DNA of 27,959 nucleotides from Bacillota bacterium (lineage in GTDB: Bacteria > Bacillota_I > Bacilli_A > Acholeplasmatales > UBA5453). The first letter of the stretch is position 1; each line of letters starts with the position of its first letter. This document shows positions 9,001 to 17,326 of this stretch, piece by piece. The stretch is from assembly GCA_023436805.1 (NCBI GenBank), contig JAEZHT010000084.1, positions 1-27,959 on the forward strand. The letters run 5' to 3'. The notes under the pieces are model-generated. The model was not told where the DNA came from and did no database searches. It worked only from the letters and a program-made list of their open reading frames with translations. A program made the translations under genes and the position numbers.

Positions 9001-9022
9001 GGTTAAACGTTTCAATTTAACC
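9001..9022 (+). promoter_or_regulatory. LacI-family-like operator at the start of transcription
   Basis: GGTTAAA (9001-9007) and TTTAACC (9016-9022) form an inverted repeat, and inside it lies AAACGTTT (9005-9012), the CG-centred palindrome typical of LacI/GalR-family operators. TTAAACGTTTCA is one base pair away from a perfect 12-base palindrome. It lies directly after the predicted -10 box, where a bound repressor would block initiation. It is only a partial match to the CcpA cre consensus. No LacI-type gene is in the window. Confidence 0.5.
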
Positions 9023-9033
9023 AGGAGTGGACT

Positions 9034-10266
9034 ATGAAAAACCAATTGCTCATCGAGCGCATTCAAAAAACAGCCTTTGATTTTTTTATGGGCGAAACCA
9101 ATTTTAACCCTGAACCCGGGTTCGGGATGACCGTCGATCACACCGAAAAACCCAACGTCGCTTCCATCGCGTCGGTTGGTTTTACATTATCAGCCTACGT
9201 CGTCGGTGTTTCACAAGGCTACATGGATTTAGGGGACGCTACTGAAAAGGTCATCCGAACTTTAACCACACTACGTGACAATGTCAGTCATTATCGTGGT
9301 TTTTTCGCCCATTTCATCGATATCCATACCGCACAAAGACTCGGTCATTGTGAGTATTCTACCATCGATACCGCCCTCGCACTCAATGGTGTCATCACTG
9401 TCGATGCGTATTTTAAAAACGAAACGATTCATCATTTAGCTAAAGACATCATCGAACGTATCGATTTTGATATGCTCATTCACACCCACGAAGGTAAAAC
9501 AAGGCTATACATGGCTTATAATCCCGACAAAGATGGCGATTATGTCCATGGTAAACCGGGATTCATTCACCACTGGGGCATGTATGCCGAACAACTCATG
9601 ATGTATGTCATGATTGCAGGACTCTACAAAGACCACAACCTGTCAAATGCCTTATATGAAGGTTTTGACCGTATCTATAAATCGTATCAACAACACAAAT
9701 TCATCATCACCCCAGGCAATACCTTATTTGTCTATCAATTTCCGCTCGCCTGGTTGAATTTAAAAAACGTGATTGACCGTGATGGTATTTCTTGGTTCGA
9801 TAACGCAAGAAAGGCAACTTATGCCCACCGTGCGTTTTGTTTAAGACATCAAAAAGAATTCAAGACCTTCAATCAATATAGCTTTGGTTTGACTGCGGGA
9901 TATACACCTACCGGGTATTATGTCGCCAATGCCTTACCAAACCTGTTGGGTAAATACTATACGAATGGCACGATTTCACCTTCAGCCATCGTTGGTAGCT
10001 TACCGATGGCAGAAGACATTTGTCTACCAGCCATCAAGCATATGGCAAACCAACCTGAACTTTGGGGCAAATATGGCTTAGTAGGGTCTTATAACTACGA
10101 ACAAGGGATTTGGATTTCTAAGCGTGATTATGCTTTAGACAAAGGCTTAGAACTATTGATGGCCAATGCATATTTAACCCAAGATGTTCAAAAAGCCTAC
10201 ATGAGTCATCCAATCATTCAAAAAGGTATGGAGGTATTGGGATGGAAAAAAATCGAAAAGAAGTAG
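9034..10266 (+). CDS. GH144-like enzyme without signal peptide (PF10091 family), probably cytoplasmic
   Basis: 410 residues, a paralogue of the lipoprotein at 7588-8934 across the whole barrel: GFGMTVDH, SIASVGFTLSAYVVGVSQGY, RGFFAHFIDIHTAQR, CEYSTIDTALALNGVITV, WGMYAEQLMMYVMIAGL, FVYQFPLAWLNLKN, FGLTAGYTPTGYY, NGTISPSAIVGSLPMAE and LDKGLELLMANAY. The Tyr-Ala-Glu and Asp-Thr-Ala motifs shared by the two copies probably include active-site residues. It starts MKNQLLIERIQ with no signal peptide, so it should act inside the cell, for example shortening imported beta-1,2-glucooligosaccharides. It is clearly diverged from its neighbour (the HQYSHAWIDF segment has become YQFPLAWLNL), so its activity may differ. 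The ATG is preceded by AGGAGTGG at good spacing. The 3' end overlaps the GH13 gene by 25 bases. Confidence 0.75.
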   Translation: MKNQLLIERIQKTAFDFFMGETNFNPEPGFGMTVDHTEKPNVASIASVGFTLSAYVVGVSQGYMDLGDATEKVIRTLTTLRDNVSHYRGFFAHFIDIHTAQRLGHCEYSTIDTALALNGVITVDAYFKNETIHHLAKDIIERIDFDMLIHTHEGKTRLYMAYNPDKDGDYVHGKPGFIHHWGMYAEQLMMYVMIAGLYKDHNLSNALYEGFDRIYKSYQQHKFIITPGNTLFVYQFPLAWLNLKNVIDRDGISWFDNARKATYAHRAFCLRHQKEFKTFNQYSFGLTAGYTPTGYYVANALPNLLGKYYTNGTISPSAIVGSLPMAEDICLPAIKHMANQPELWGKYGLVGSYNYEQGIWISKRDYALDKGLELLMANAYLTQDVQKAYMSHPIIQKGMEVLGWKKIEKK

Positions 10267-11828
10267 TCTATCAAATCTACCCACTCTCCTTTAAAGATAC
10301 CAACCATGACGGCATTGGTGATATCCCTGGAATCACCTCAGAACTCGATTACTTAAAGGATTTGGGTATCGATGTCATCTGGTTATCCCCGGTGTATCAA
10401 TCACCGATGGATGACAATGGGTATGACATTTCGGATTATTATGAAATCAATCCGATGTTTGGTACAAAGTCAGATTTGATGATTTTATTACAAACTGCTC
10501 ATCAAAAAGGGATGAAAGTCATCATGGACTTGGTTTTGAACCATACCTCCAATGAACATGTGTGGTTTAAAGAAGCACTTAAAGGTAAAAATAACCCTTA
10601 TTATGATTATTACATTTGGTCCGAAACACCTTCAGACATCACTTCTGTATTCAGTGGTTCTGCTTGGCAGTTTGTACCTCATTTAAATAAATATTATTTT
10701 CACTTATTTAGTGTCAAACAACCCGATTTGAATTGGCAAAATCCAAAACTCAGACAAGAAATTTATCAGATGATCAACTACTGGCTGGATTTGGGTTTTG
10801 ATGGCTTTAGACTCGATGTCATCGATTTGATTGGCAAAGATGTCCATCAAAAAAAACTCGCTGATGGACCTTACCTTGAAGCGTATTTAGATGAACTCTA
10901 TGAACAGTGTTTTAAAGGCAAAGACGTCTTTACTGTAGGTGAAATGCCTGGTATCTCATTGAAACGAGCCAACGAAATCACAGCCAATCAAAAAGCCCTC
11001 GATATGGTGTTTCAGTTTGACCACATCGCCTTGGATGAAGTACCTGGTCAAGGCAAATGGGTCTTAAAAAAGCTCGATTTACAAGCTTTAAAACAAACCT
11101 TAAATCATACACAACAATTGTTTAAAAACCAAGGTTGGGCGAGTTTGTTTTGGTCAAATCATGACCAACCTCGCGCCGTATCGAGATATGGTAACCCGAA
11201 TGAACCTTATAGAAAAGACAGTGCGAAAATGCTTTTTACGCTCTTATTCGGTATGAAAGGTACACCTTACATCTATCAAGGTGAAGAGTTCGGTATGACG
11301 GGTATCCAATTACCGATCGAAGATTACCGTGACATCGAAACCAAAAACATCTATCAAGAGCTCAAAACCAAAGGTTGGTCAGAAGATCAAATCTTAGCAT
11401 CCATCTACGTCAAAGGCCGTGACAACTCACGCACACCGATGCAATGGAATGACATGAGATTTTCGGGTTTTTCGAGTGAAAAACCGTGGTTGAAAGTCAA
11501 TCCAAATTATACGTATATCAACCGTGACTTAGATCAAAAAGATCCACAAGGGATTTTAAAATACGTCAAAACATTACTAAAAATAAGAAAGCAGTACGAC
11601 GTATTTACCACAGGTGAGTTCCATTTGTTAGAGCCATATCACCCACAATTGTTCATATATGAACGCTTAACCGAAGAAGAACGTGTGGTGGTCATTTGTA
11701 ATTGGACTGAGGACATCGTACCAAACCCAGTGGATGTGTCCAAAATGACGTCGTTATTATCAAATAGCGATAAGCATGACGTGCTTAAACCGTATTATGC
11801 AAGTATATTTTATGAGAAGAGGGATTGA
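10242..11828 (+). CDS. GH13 alpha-glucosidase / oligo-1,6-glucosidase-like
   Basis: 528 residues, full length for the GH13 MalL/oligo-1,6-glucosidase group. The conserved regions are present: DLVLNHTS (region I), GFRLDVI with nucleophile D192, VGEM with acid/base E234, FWSNHDQPR with D308, and QPDLNW. A C-terminal beta domain follows the barrel. Val193 right after the nucleophile is the residue usually seen in alpha-1,6-acting members, while alpha-1,4-specific ones carry Ala or Thr there. There is no signal peptide, so the enzyme is cytoplasmic. ATG at 10242 lies within the previous gene, 6-7 bases after GGAGGT, and the stop TGA lies one base before the GH3 start, so translation is coupled. 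An alpha-glucosidase is odd among beta-glucan genes; it may handle alpha-linked side groups or an accompanying sugar. Confidence 0.9.
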   Translation: MEKNRKEVVYQIYPLSFKDTNHDGIGDIPGITSELDYLKDLGIDVIWLSPVYQSPMDDNGYDISDYYEINPMFGTKSDLMILLQTAHQKGMKVIMDLVLNHTSNEHVWFKEALKGKNNPYYDYYIWSETPSDITSVFSGSAWQFVPHLNKYYFHLFSVKQPDLNWQNPKLRQEIYQMINYWLDLGFDGFRLDVIDLIGKDVHQKKLADGPYLEAYLDELYEQCFKGKDVFTVGEMPGISLKRANEITANQKALDMVFQFDHIALDEVPGQGKWVLKKLDLQALKQTLNHTQQLFKNQGWASLFWSNHDQPRAVSRYGNPNEPYRKDSAKMLFTLLFGMKGTPYIYQGEEFGMTGIQLPIEDYRDIETKNIYQELKTKGWSEDQILASIYVKGRDNSRTPMQWNDMRFSGFSSEKPWLKVNPNYTYINRDLDQKDPQGILKYVKTLLKIRKQYDVFTTGEFHLLEPYHPQLFIYERLTEEERVVVICNWTEDIVPNPVDVSKMTSLLSNSDKHDVLKPYYASIFYEKRD

Positions 11829-11829
11829 A

Positions 11830-13956
11830 ATGAAATCCATTGAACAATTGATGCAAAATCTTATCATTGAAGAAAAAATCGGACAATTGATGCAGCTGGC
11901 ACCCTTTTTCTTCATTGGTGATTTGAAAAAAGAAGTATATGGCCCCATCCAAGCGTTGGGATTAAAAGAATCCGAAGTGTTTTTATCAGGGTCTGTGTTA
12001 GGGATTGGAAACGCCACTGAAATGAAGCGCGTTCAACAAGCCTATTTAGATAAAAGTAGACACAAAATCCCCCTCATATTCATGGCAGATATCATCCATG
12101 GGTATAAAACCATATTTCCAGTACCCCTCGCCATGGCTGCTTCCTTTAACCCTGAATTGGTTAAAAAAGCCGCACGCATTTCTGCTTTAGAAGCTCAAAC
12201 CGCAGGCATCCACGTGACATTTTCACCGATGGCTGACTTATCCCGTGACCCGCGCTGGGGCAGGGTGGTTGAAGGCTTTGGTGAAGACCCTTATTTAAAC
12301 CAAGTGTATGCGAAAGCGATGGTTGAAGGCTATCAGAACGATGGTATTGACAAAGTTGGTAATCTCGCGAGTTGTGTCAAACACTTCGCTGCCTATGGTG
12401 CAAGTGAAGCGGGACGCGACTATAATACGGTAGATATGTCAAGGTTGAATTTACACCAATACTATATGTCTGGGTATAAAGCAGCTGTAGAAGCTGGGGC
12501 ACGATTGGTGATGACCTCATTTAACATTTTAGAAGGCATACCAGCCACTCAAAATAAATATTTACTCAGAGATGTCTTAAAAGACCAATGGGGTTTTGAT
12601 GGGGTGGTCATATCAGACTACGATTCCTTGAGACAAACCATTGAACACGGCACCTCGGAAAATGACCGTGAAGCCGCTAAAAAAGCGATTTTGGGTGGGC
12701 TAGACATTGAAATGGCAACCTCATCCTACGTCTTAAATCTCAAATCTCTCATTGAATCCAATGAAGTACCGATGGCATTATTGGATGACGCGGTTTATCG
12801 TGTACTCAAACTCAAACAGGATTTGGGTTTATTCGAAGACCCATTCAAAGGTGCAGATGAAAACAAAGAAAAGACATTTGTTTTATCCAAAGAAAATAAA
12901 AAAGCTGCTTTAGAAGTGGCGAGAGAGTCGATGGTTTTACTCAAAAATGAGGATATTTTACCATTAAAGAAGACTCAAAAAATCGCTTTAATGGGCGAAT
13001 ACGCAACTTTAACCGATACGATTGGTCCATGGCATTGGCATGGCCGTCATGAAGACTGCATACCGCTTTATGAAGCGATATCTGAGTATTCAAAACCAGT
13101 CCTCTTTTCTAATCAAAACAAGATTTCGAACCTAAATCAAACAGAACATGACGCTTTAATGACCTCTGATGTTGTCATTGTCGCTGTAGGTGAACACAAG
13201 ATTGAATCCGGTGAGGCCCATTCTAAAGTCAACATCACGTTAAAACCACAAGATGAAGTTTTGATCGATGACTTATACCAATTAGGCAAAAAAGTCATTT
13301 TGGTATTATTCCACGGTAGACCACTCGTACTATCACAAGTAGAACCGAAAGTAAGTGCGATTTTAGATACATTTTTCTTAGGAACGATGTCTCAACAAGC
13401 CATCGCCGAAACGTTGTTTGGTTTGAATAACCCATCGGGTAAACTCACGATGAGTTACCCAAGACATGTGGGGCAAATCCCGATTTATTATAATTATTTA
13501 AACACGGGTAGACCATTTAAAAACGATGGGAACCCATTCACATCGTTCTATTTAGATGAACAAAATACCCCACTGTATCCCTTTGGATTTGGCTTATCCT
13601 ATAGCTCATTCAAATTGTCTAATTTATCTCTTTCAAGATTAACCATGACAAAAGAAGATGCCATCACGGTTTCAATCGATGTTGAAAATACATCCTCGGT
13701 GGATGGGTATGAAACGGTTCAACTTTACATTAGAGATTACAGTGCAGAGGTATCGAGACCAGTTCAAGAGTTGAAGCAATTCAAAAAGGTCTGGTTGAAA
13801 TCAAACCAAAAAGCCGTTGTTTCATTTAAACTCACCGTCAAAGACTTGGTATATGTACATTCAGATTTAAGTGTCCATGCTGACCCAGGTAAGTTCAGCA
13901 TTCAAGTTGGAAACGCATCGAATCAGGTCCTAAAGACCGACATCACTTTGATTTAG
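11830..13956 (+). CDS. GH3 beta-glucosidase (likely sophorose/sophorooligosaccharide-acting)
   Basis: 708 residues from ATG 11830, one base after the stop of the GH13 gene and behind a moderate GAAGAGGG site. Upstream in-frame codons (for example ATG 11812) fall inside the GH13 gene and would add non-homologous residues. Order: TIM barrel (~15-310) with DPRWGRVVEGFGEDPYL, VKHFAAYGASEAGRDYN and the nucleophile motif SDYDS, with D263 (base 12616); an alpha/beta sandwich domain (~370-560) with RESMVLLKNE and the candidate acid/base Glu in ESGEAHSK; and a C-terminal FnIII-like domain (~620-705). There is no signal peptide, so it is cytoplasmic. A GH3 enzyme encoded next to SOGP in Listeria innocua (Lin1840) prefers beta-1,2 linkages, and this gene has the same neighbour. 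It would release glucose from sophorose or short oligomers. Confidence 0.87.
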   Translation: MKSIEQLMQNLIIEEKIGQLMQLAPFFFIGDLKKEVYGPIQALGLKESEVFLSGSVLGIGNATEMKRVQQAYLDKSRHKIPLIFMADIIHGYKTIFPVPLAMAASFNPELVKKAARISALEAQTAGIHVTFSPMADLSRDPRWGRVVEGFGEDPYLNQVYAKAMVEGYQNDGIDKVGNLASCVKHFAAYGASEAGRDYNTVDMSRLNLHQYYMSGYKAAVEAGARLVMTSFNILEGIPATQNKYLLRDVLKDQWGFDGVVISDYDSLRQTIEHGTSENDREAAKKAILGGLDIEMATSSYVLNLKSLIESNEVPMALLDDAVYRVLKLKQDLGLFEDPFKGADENKEKTFVLSKENKKAALEVARESMVLLKNEDILPLKKTQKIALMGEYATLTDTIGPWHWHGRHEDCIPLYEAISEYSKPVLFSNQNKISNLNQTEHDALMTSDVVIVAVGEHKIESGEAHSKVNITLKPQDEVLIDDLYQLGKKVILVLFHGRPLVLSQVEPKVSAILDTFFLGTMSQQAIAETLFGLNNPSGKLTMSYPRHVGQIPIYYNYLNTGRPFKNDGNPFTSFYLDEQNTPLYPFGFGLSYSSFKLSNLSLSRLTMTKEDAITVSIDVENTSSVDGYETVQLYIRDYSAEVSRPVQELKQFKKVWLKSNQKAVVSFKLTVKDLVYVHSDLSVHADPGKFSIQVGNASNQVLKTDITLI

Positions 13957-13969
13957 GAGGCCATCACTT

Positions 13970-16900
13970 ATGCAACTAAAAATGGATATTAAAAAGCATT
14001 TACTCTCCAGCAATGATTTGGTTTTTGAACTGCTCGAAAGTGGCGATTTATTTAGAATCCGCTACCACCACAATCAAATCAACCTATTGCGTGGTAATTT
14101 GATTGAAGGGAGCGTCTCAAACCTGTATTTAAGACGTTTCCATGCAGGACAATACAGTTATAAAAAACTCTTAGGGGTGCAATCCAACGCTGCTTTTGAA
14201 ATTGTTGGTAATCAAGCGGTATATCAAGGCCAAGCCTTTGGTATCGATTATCAAGTGGTGTTATCATTACACGGTCACGCTTGGGTTTATGACGTACTTT
14301 TAGGCAAGAAGACCTTAGAGGGCGTATATGACTTATTTTATGGTCAAGATGTGGGTATCGCATCGACAGGTTCGATTCTCGCTTCTGAAGCTTATACCGC
14401 ACAATACATTGACCATCAATCATTTAAAGACCAATTTGGATACACCATTTGTTCAAGACAAAACCAAGGCGTTACCCAAGTGCTACAAATCGGTTCACTC
14501 ACCAAAAACATTGGGTACGTAACCGACGGTACGCAATTCTTTGGCTTATCCTATAAGAAAACCAATGAACCCAAAGCGTTATTTGAACCTAAATTGGCGA
14601 ATGAGAATTACCAATATGAATTTCCATATATTACGTTACAATCTGAATCAATGAAGCTCAATCAACCGACTTCGGTTGTCTTTTACGGGTATTATAAACC
14701 GCTCCATGAAGGGATTGTTTCACAAAAGTTTAATGTTTTAGATGACTATAATTTCATCAAATCATTTTACCGTTTGACCCAACCGAAGAAAGTCAAACCA
14801 TTCATCGGTATGGAAGATGTCATTGTGGGTCAATCGATTGATGATGAAACACTCAAACAGTGGTATCCAGTTCAAAACCATTTAGAAAAACAAGGCGAAG
14901 TATTATCGTTTTTTACGGATCACCACACCCATGTGGTCTTACCTGCAAAAGAACTTTTAGTGGAAAGACCTCATGGACACATGATCATCCATGGGGATGT
15001 ATTACACGTATCTGAAAAAATCATGGCTCAAACCAACTTCATGTATGGGGTGTTCGCTTCACATGTGGTTTTAGGCAATACGAACTTCCATAAATTACTT
15101 GGGGTAGTGAGAAACTTCTTGAATTTGGATAAACTATCTGGGATGAGAATTTATCTTAAAAAAGAAGGCCGTTATCAAATCCTCACCATGCCATCGGTTT
15201 ATGAAATTTCTGTGAATGCATGTAAATGGGTGTATGTCTTAGAAGATGACACCATTGAAGTGGTGGTATCTGCGGATAAAGATGAACTCACACAAAAAAT
15301 AACATTCACCTCTAAACAACAAAAACCATACGACATCTTGGTAACACAAGCCTTGGTGATGCACCCGCAGGAATATGAAGTGCCTGTACCACTCAAGATC
15401 GAAAACAATACATTGGTGATTGACACCAGTTTGAATGGCTTCATCCATGACCATTACCCAACCCTTCAATACAGATACCGTGTCCCAGGTTTGAAACTAT
15501 CAGAAGCACGCTTGACGCAATATGAAAACTTATCGAATTTTGGAATCATCACATTCGATTATGAACAACAAAGCCATTTTGAGTTTTTCATCGATGGTAC
15601 ATTTGACACCTTTAAAGCGGTGGATATTGATCCAGTCTTATCACAACAAAAATTCAATTCCTTTATTGAAAGCTTGACTGGCATAGAGCTCAAACATCCA
15701 AAGTTCCAATCCAAACTCAATGTCTTAAATGAATCGGCCTTTTGGTTTACCCATAACGGCTTAGTTCATTACAGTTCACCACACGGCTTAGAACAATCGA
15801 ATGGGGCTGCTTGGGGTACCAGAGACATTTGTCAAGGGCCAGCCGAACTCTTCATGGCCGCTTCACGCTATGACATTGTCAGAGAAATCCTCTTAAAAGT
15901 CTTTAGACGTCAATTCGTGGAAGGTGGGGATTTCCCACAATGGTTCATGTTTGATGATTATTACCGCATCCAAGCCCATGAATCCCATGGCGATATCATC
16001 ATTTGGCCACTTAGAACCTTAGGGATATACTTAAAAGCAACCCGCGATTTATCGATTCTCAATGAATTGGTACCTTACATGTCTAAAAAAGACAATACTT
16101 TTGTTTGGCCTGAAAAGACGCTTTTAGATCATATTGTAAGCACACTCGATTGTATAGAAACCTCATACATCCCAAATACCCACTTGCCACGCTATGGCGG
16201 GGGAGACTGGGATGACACCTTACAACCAGCAAACCATGATTTAACATCAAAAATGGTGTCTGGTTGGACAATTGCGTTATTATATGACGCCTTAAATACA
16301 CTCGCCATTGAATTATCGGATTTACCGGTATCAAGACGTCTAAACCAGATGAAAGACGATATGCAAAAGGATTATGAAACGTATATGGTCAAAGCTGGTG
16401 TGCCTGCTGGGTTCATTGTATTCAATGACAATGGCTCGATCGATTATCTACTCCACCCAAGTGACCAACAAACGGGCTTAAAATACCGTTTACTCGCACT
16501 CAAACGTCCAATCATTTCTGAAATGATCGAAAAATCCAAAGCCATAGCCTACAAAGATTTGATTGTTAAAGAATTGAAACACCCGGATGGGGTACGTTTG
16601 ATGGATACTGCAGTCACCTATCGCGGCGGATTAAAAACCTATTTCAGTCGTGCTGAAACTGCAGCGAACTTCGGTCGTGAAATCGGCATTCAATATTGTC
16701 ACGCTCACATCCGTTTCATCGAAGCGATGGCGAAGTTAGGTGAACCAAACCTCGCATTTGAAGCCTTATACACGATCAATCCGATTGATATTCAAAAATC
16801 GGTTCCAAACGCATCCTATCGTCAATCGAACGTCTACTTTTCAAGCAGTGACGCTGCTTTCAAAGACCGTTATGAAGCGAAAAGAGATTTTGAAAAAGTG

Positions 16901-17254
16901 CGCAAGGGCTTAATTCCAGTGAAAGCTGGTTGGCGAATGTATTCATCCGGACCAGGCATTTATTTGAACCAAATGGTTTCAAACGTATTGGGGTTTAAAC
17001 AATACCACCAAGGTTTATGGATTGACCCTGCCCTACCAAGTGAACTTGATGGGTTACAACTCCATTACCATATGGGACCTTACCCGCTTGAAGTGAGCTA
17101 TCATTTTGGCGATGCTGAACAAGTGAAAATCAATCACCAAACCGTCCATTCAACACCGATGCACAACCGTTATCGTCACGCTGGTGTATGGATTGAAGCA
17201 GGTTTGCTCAAAGCCAATCAAGTCAACCACATCGAAGTAACCCTTAAAAAATAA
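13970..17254 (+). CDS. GH94 phosphorylase, probable 1,2-beta-oligoglucan phosphorylase
   Basis: 1094 residues, much longer than cellobiose phosphorylase (~820) and close to the ~1100 of 1,2-beta-oligoglucan phosphorylases. It has a long beta-rich N-terminal part (~1-570), then an (alpha/alpha)6 barrel (~590-1000) with HNGLVHYSSPHGLEQSNGAA, WGTRDICQGPAELFMAASRY, GGDFPQWFMFDD, RIQAHESHGDIIIWPLRTLG and RYGGGDWDDTLQP. The DWDD at 746-749 aligns with the DWND of GH94 phosphorylases and should hold the catalytic acid. WRMYSSGPGIYLNQM and GLWIDPALPSELDGL mark the C-terminal part. It is cytoplasmic (no signal). Reaction by family: phosphate plus beta-1,2-oligoglucan gives glucose 1-phosphate and a shortened chain. 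The ATG follows AGGAGG by 9 bases. It is the last gene of the unit and is followed by a terminator. The beta-1,2 specificity rests on length and on the GH144/GH3 neighbours. Confidence 0.82.
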   Translation: MQLKMDIKKHLLSSNDLVFELLESGDLFRIRYHHNQINLLRGNLIEGSVSNLYLRRFHAGQYSYKKLLGVQSNAAFEIVGNQAVYQGQAFGIDYQVVLSLHGHAWVYDVLLGKKTLEGVYDLFYGQDVGIASTGSILASEAYTAQYIDHQSFKDQFGYTICSRQNQGVTQVLQIGSLTKNIGYVTDGTQFFGLSYKKTNEPKALFEPKLANENYQYEFPYITLQSESMKLNQPTSVVFYGYYKPLHEGIVSQKFNVLDDYNFIKSFYRLTQPKKVKPFIGMEDVIVGQSIDDETLKQWYPVQNHLEKQGEVLSFFTDHHTHVVLPAKELLVERPHGHMIIHGDVLHVSEKIMAQTNFMYGVFASHVVLGNTNFHKLLGVVRNFLNLDKLSGMRIYLKKEGRYQILTMPSVYEISVNACKWVYVLEDDTIEVVVSADKDELTQKITFTSKQQKPYDILVTQALVMHPQEYEVPVPLKIENNTLVIDTSLNGFIHDHYPTLQYRYRVPGLKLSEARLTQYENLSNFGIITFDYEQQSHFEFFIDGTFDTFKAVDIDPVLSQQKFNSFIESLTGIELKHPKFQSKLNVLNESAFWFTHNGLVHYSSPHGLEQSNGAAWGTRDICQGPAELFMAASRYDIVREILLKVFRRQFVEGGDFPQWFMFDDYYRIQAHESHGDIIIWPLRTLGIYLKATRDLSILNELVPYMSKKDNTFVWPEKTLLDHIVSTLDCIETSYIPNTHLPRYGGGDWDDTLQPANHDLTSKMVSGWTIALLYDALNTLAIELSDLPVSRRLNQMKDDMQKDYETYMVKAGVPAGFIVFNDNGSIDYLLHPSDQQTGLKYRLLALKRPIISEMIEKSKAIAYKDLIVKELKHPDGVRLMDTAVTYRGGLKTYFSRAETAANFGREIGIQYCHAHIRFIEAMAKLGEPNLAFEALYTINPIDIQKSVPNASYRQSNVYFSSSDAAFKDRYEAKRDFEKVRKGLIPVKAGWRMYSSGPGIYLNQMVSNVLGFKQYHQGLWIDPALPSELDGLQLHYHMGPYPLEVSYHFGDAEQVKINHQTVHSTPMHNRYRHAGVWIEAGLLKANQVNHIEVTLKK

Positions 17255-17261
17255 TCGAAAC

Positions 17262-17297
17262 ATAAGCATGTGCACCTAAACACATGCTTATTTTGTT
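17262..17297 (+). terminator. Intrinsic terminator after the GH94 gene
   Basis: ATAAGCATGTG (17262-17272) pairs with CACATGCTTAT (17281-17291), an 11-base perfect stem with an 8-base loop, followed by TTTTGTT. It closes the glucan-use operon. Confidence 0.88.
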
Positions 17298-17302
17298 ATA
17301 AT
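17294..17302 (+). promoter_or_regulatory. Extended -10 promoter of the SDR gene
   Basis: TGTTATAAT at 17294-17302 is a full extended -10 box (TGn plus TATAAT), lying in the tail of the preceding terminator. No convincing -35 box is seen. The predicted transcription start is about 17309, only a few bases upstream of the ATG at 17312 and 18 before the preferred ATG at 17327. Confidence 0.55.
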
Positions 17303-17326
17303 AATAAGTAGATGGGACGTGTTACT

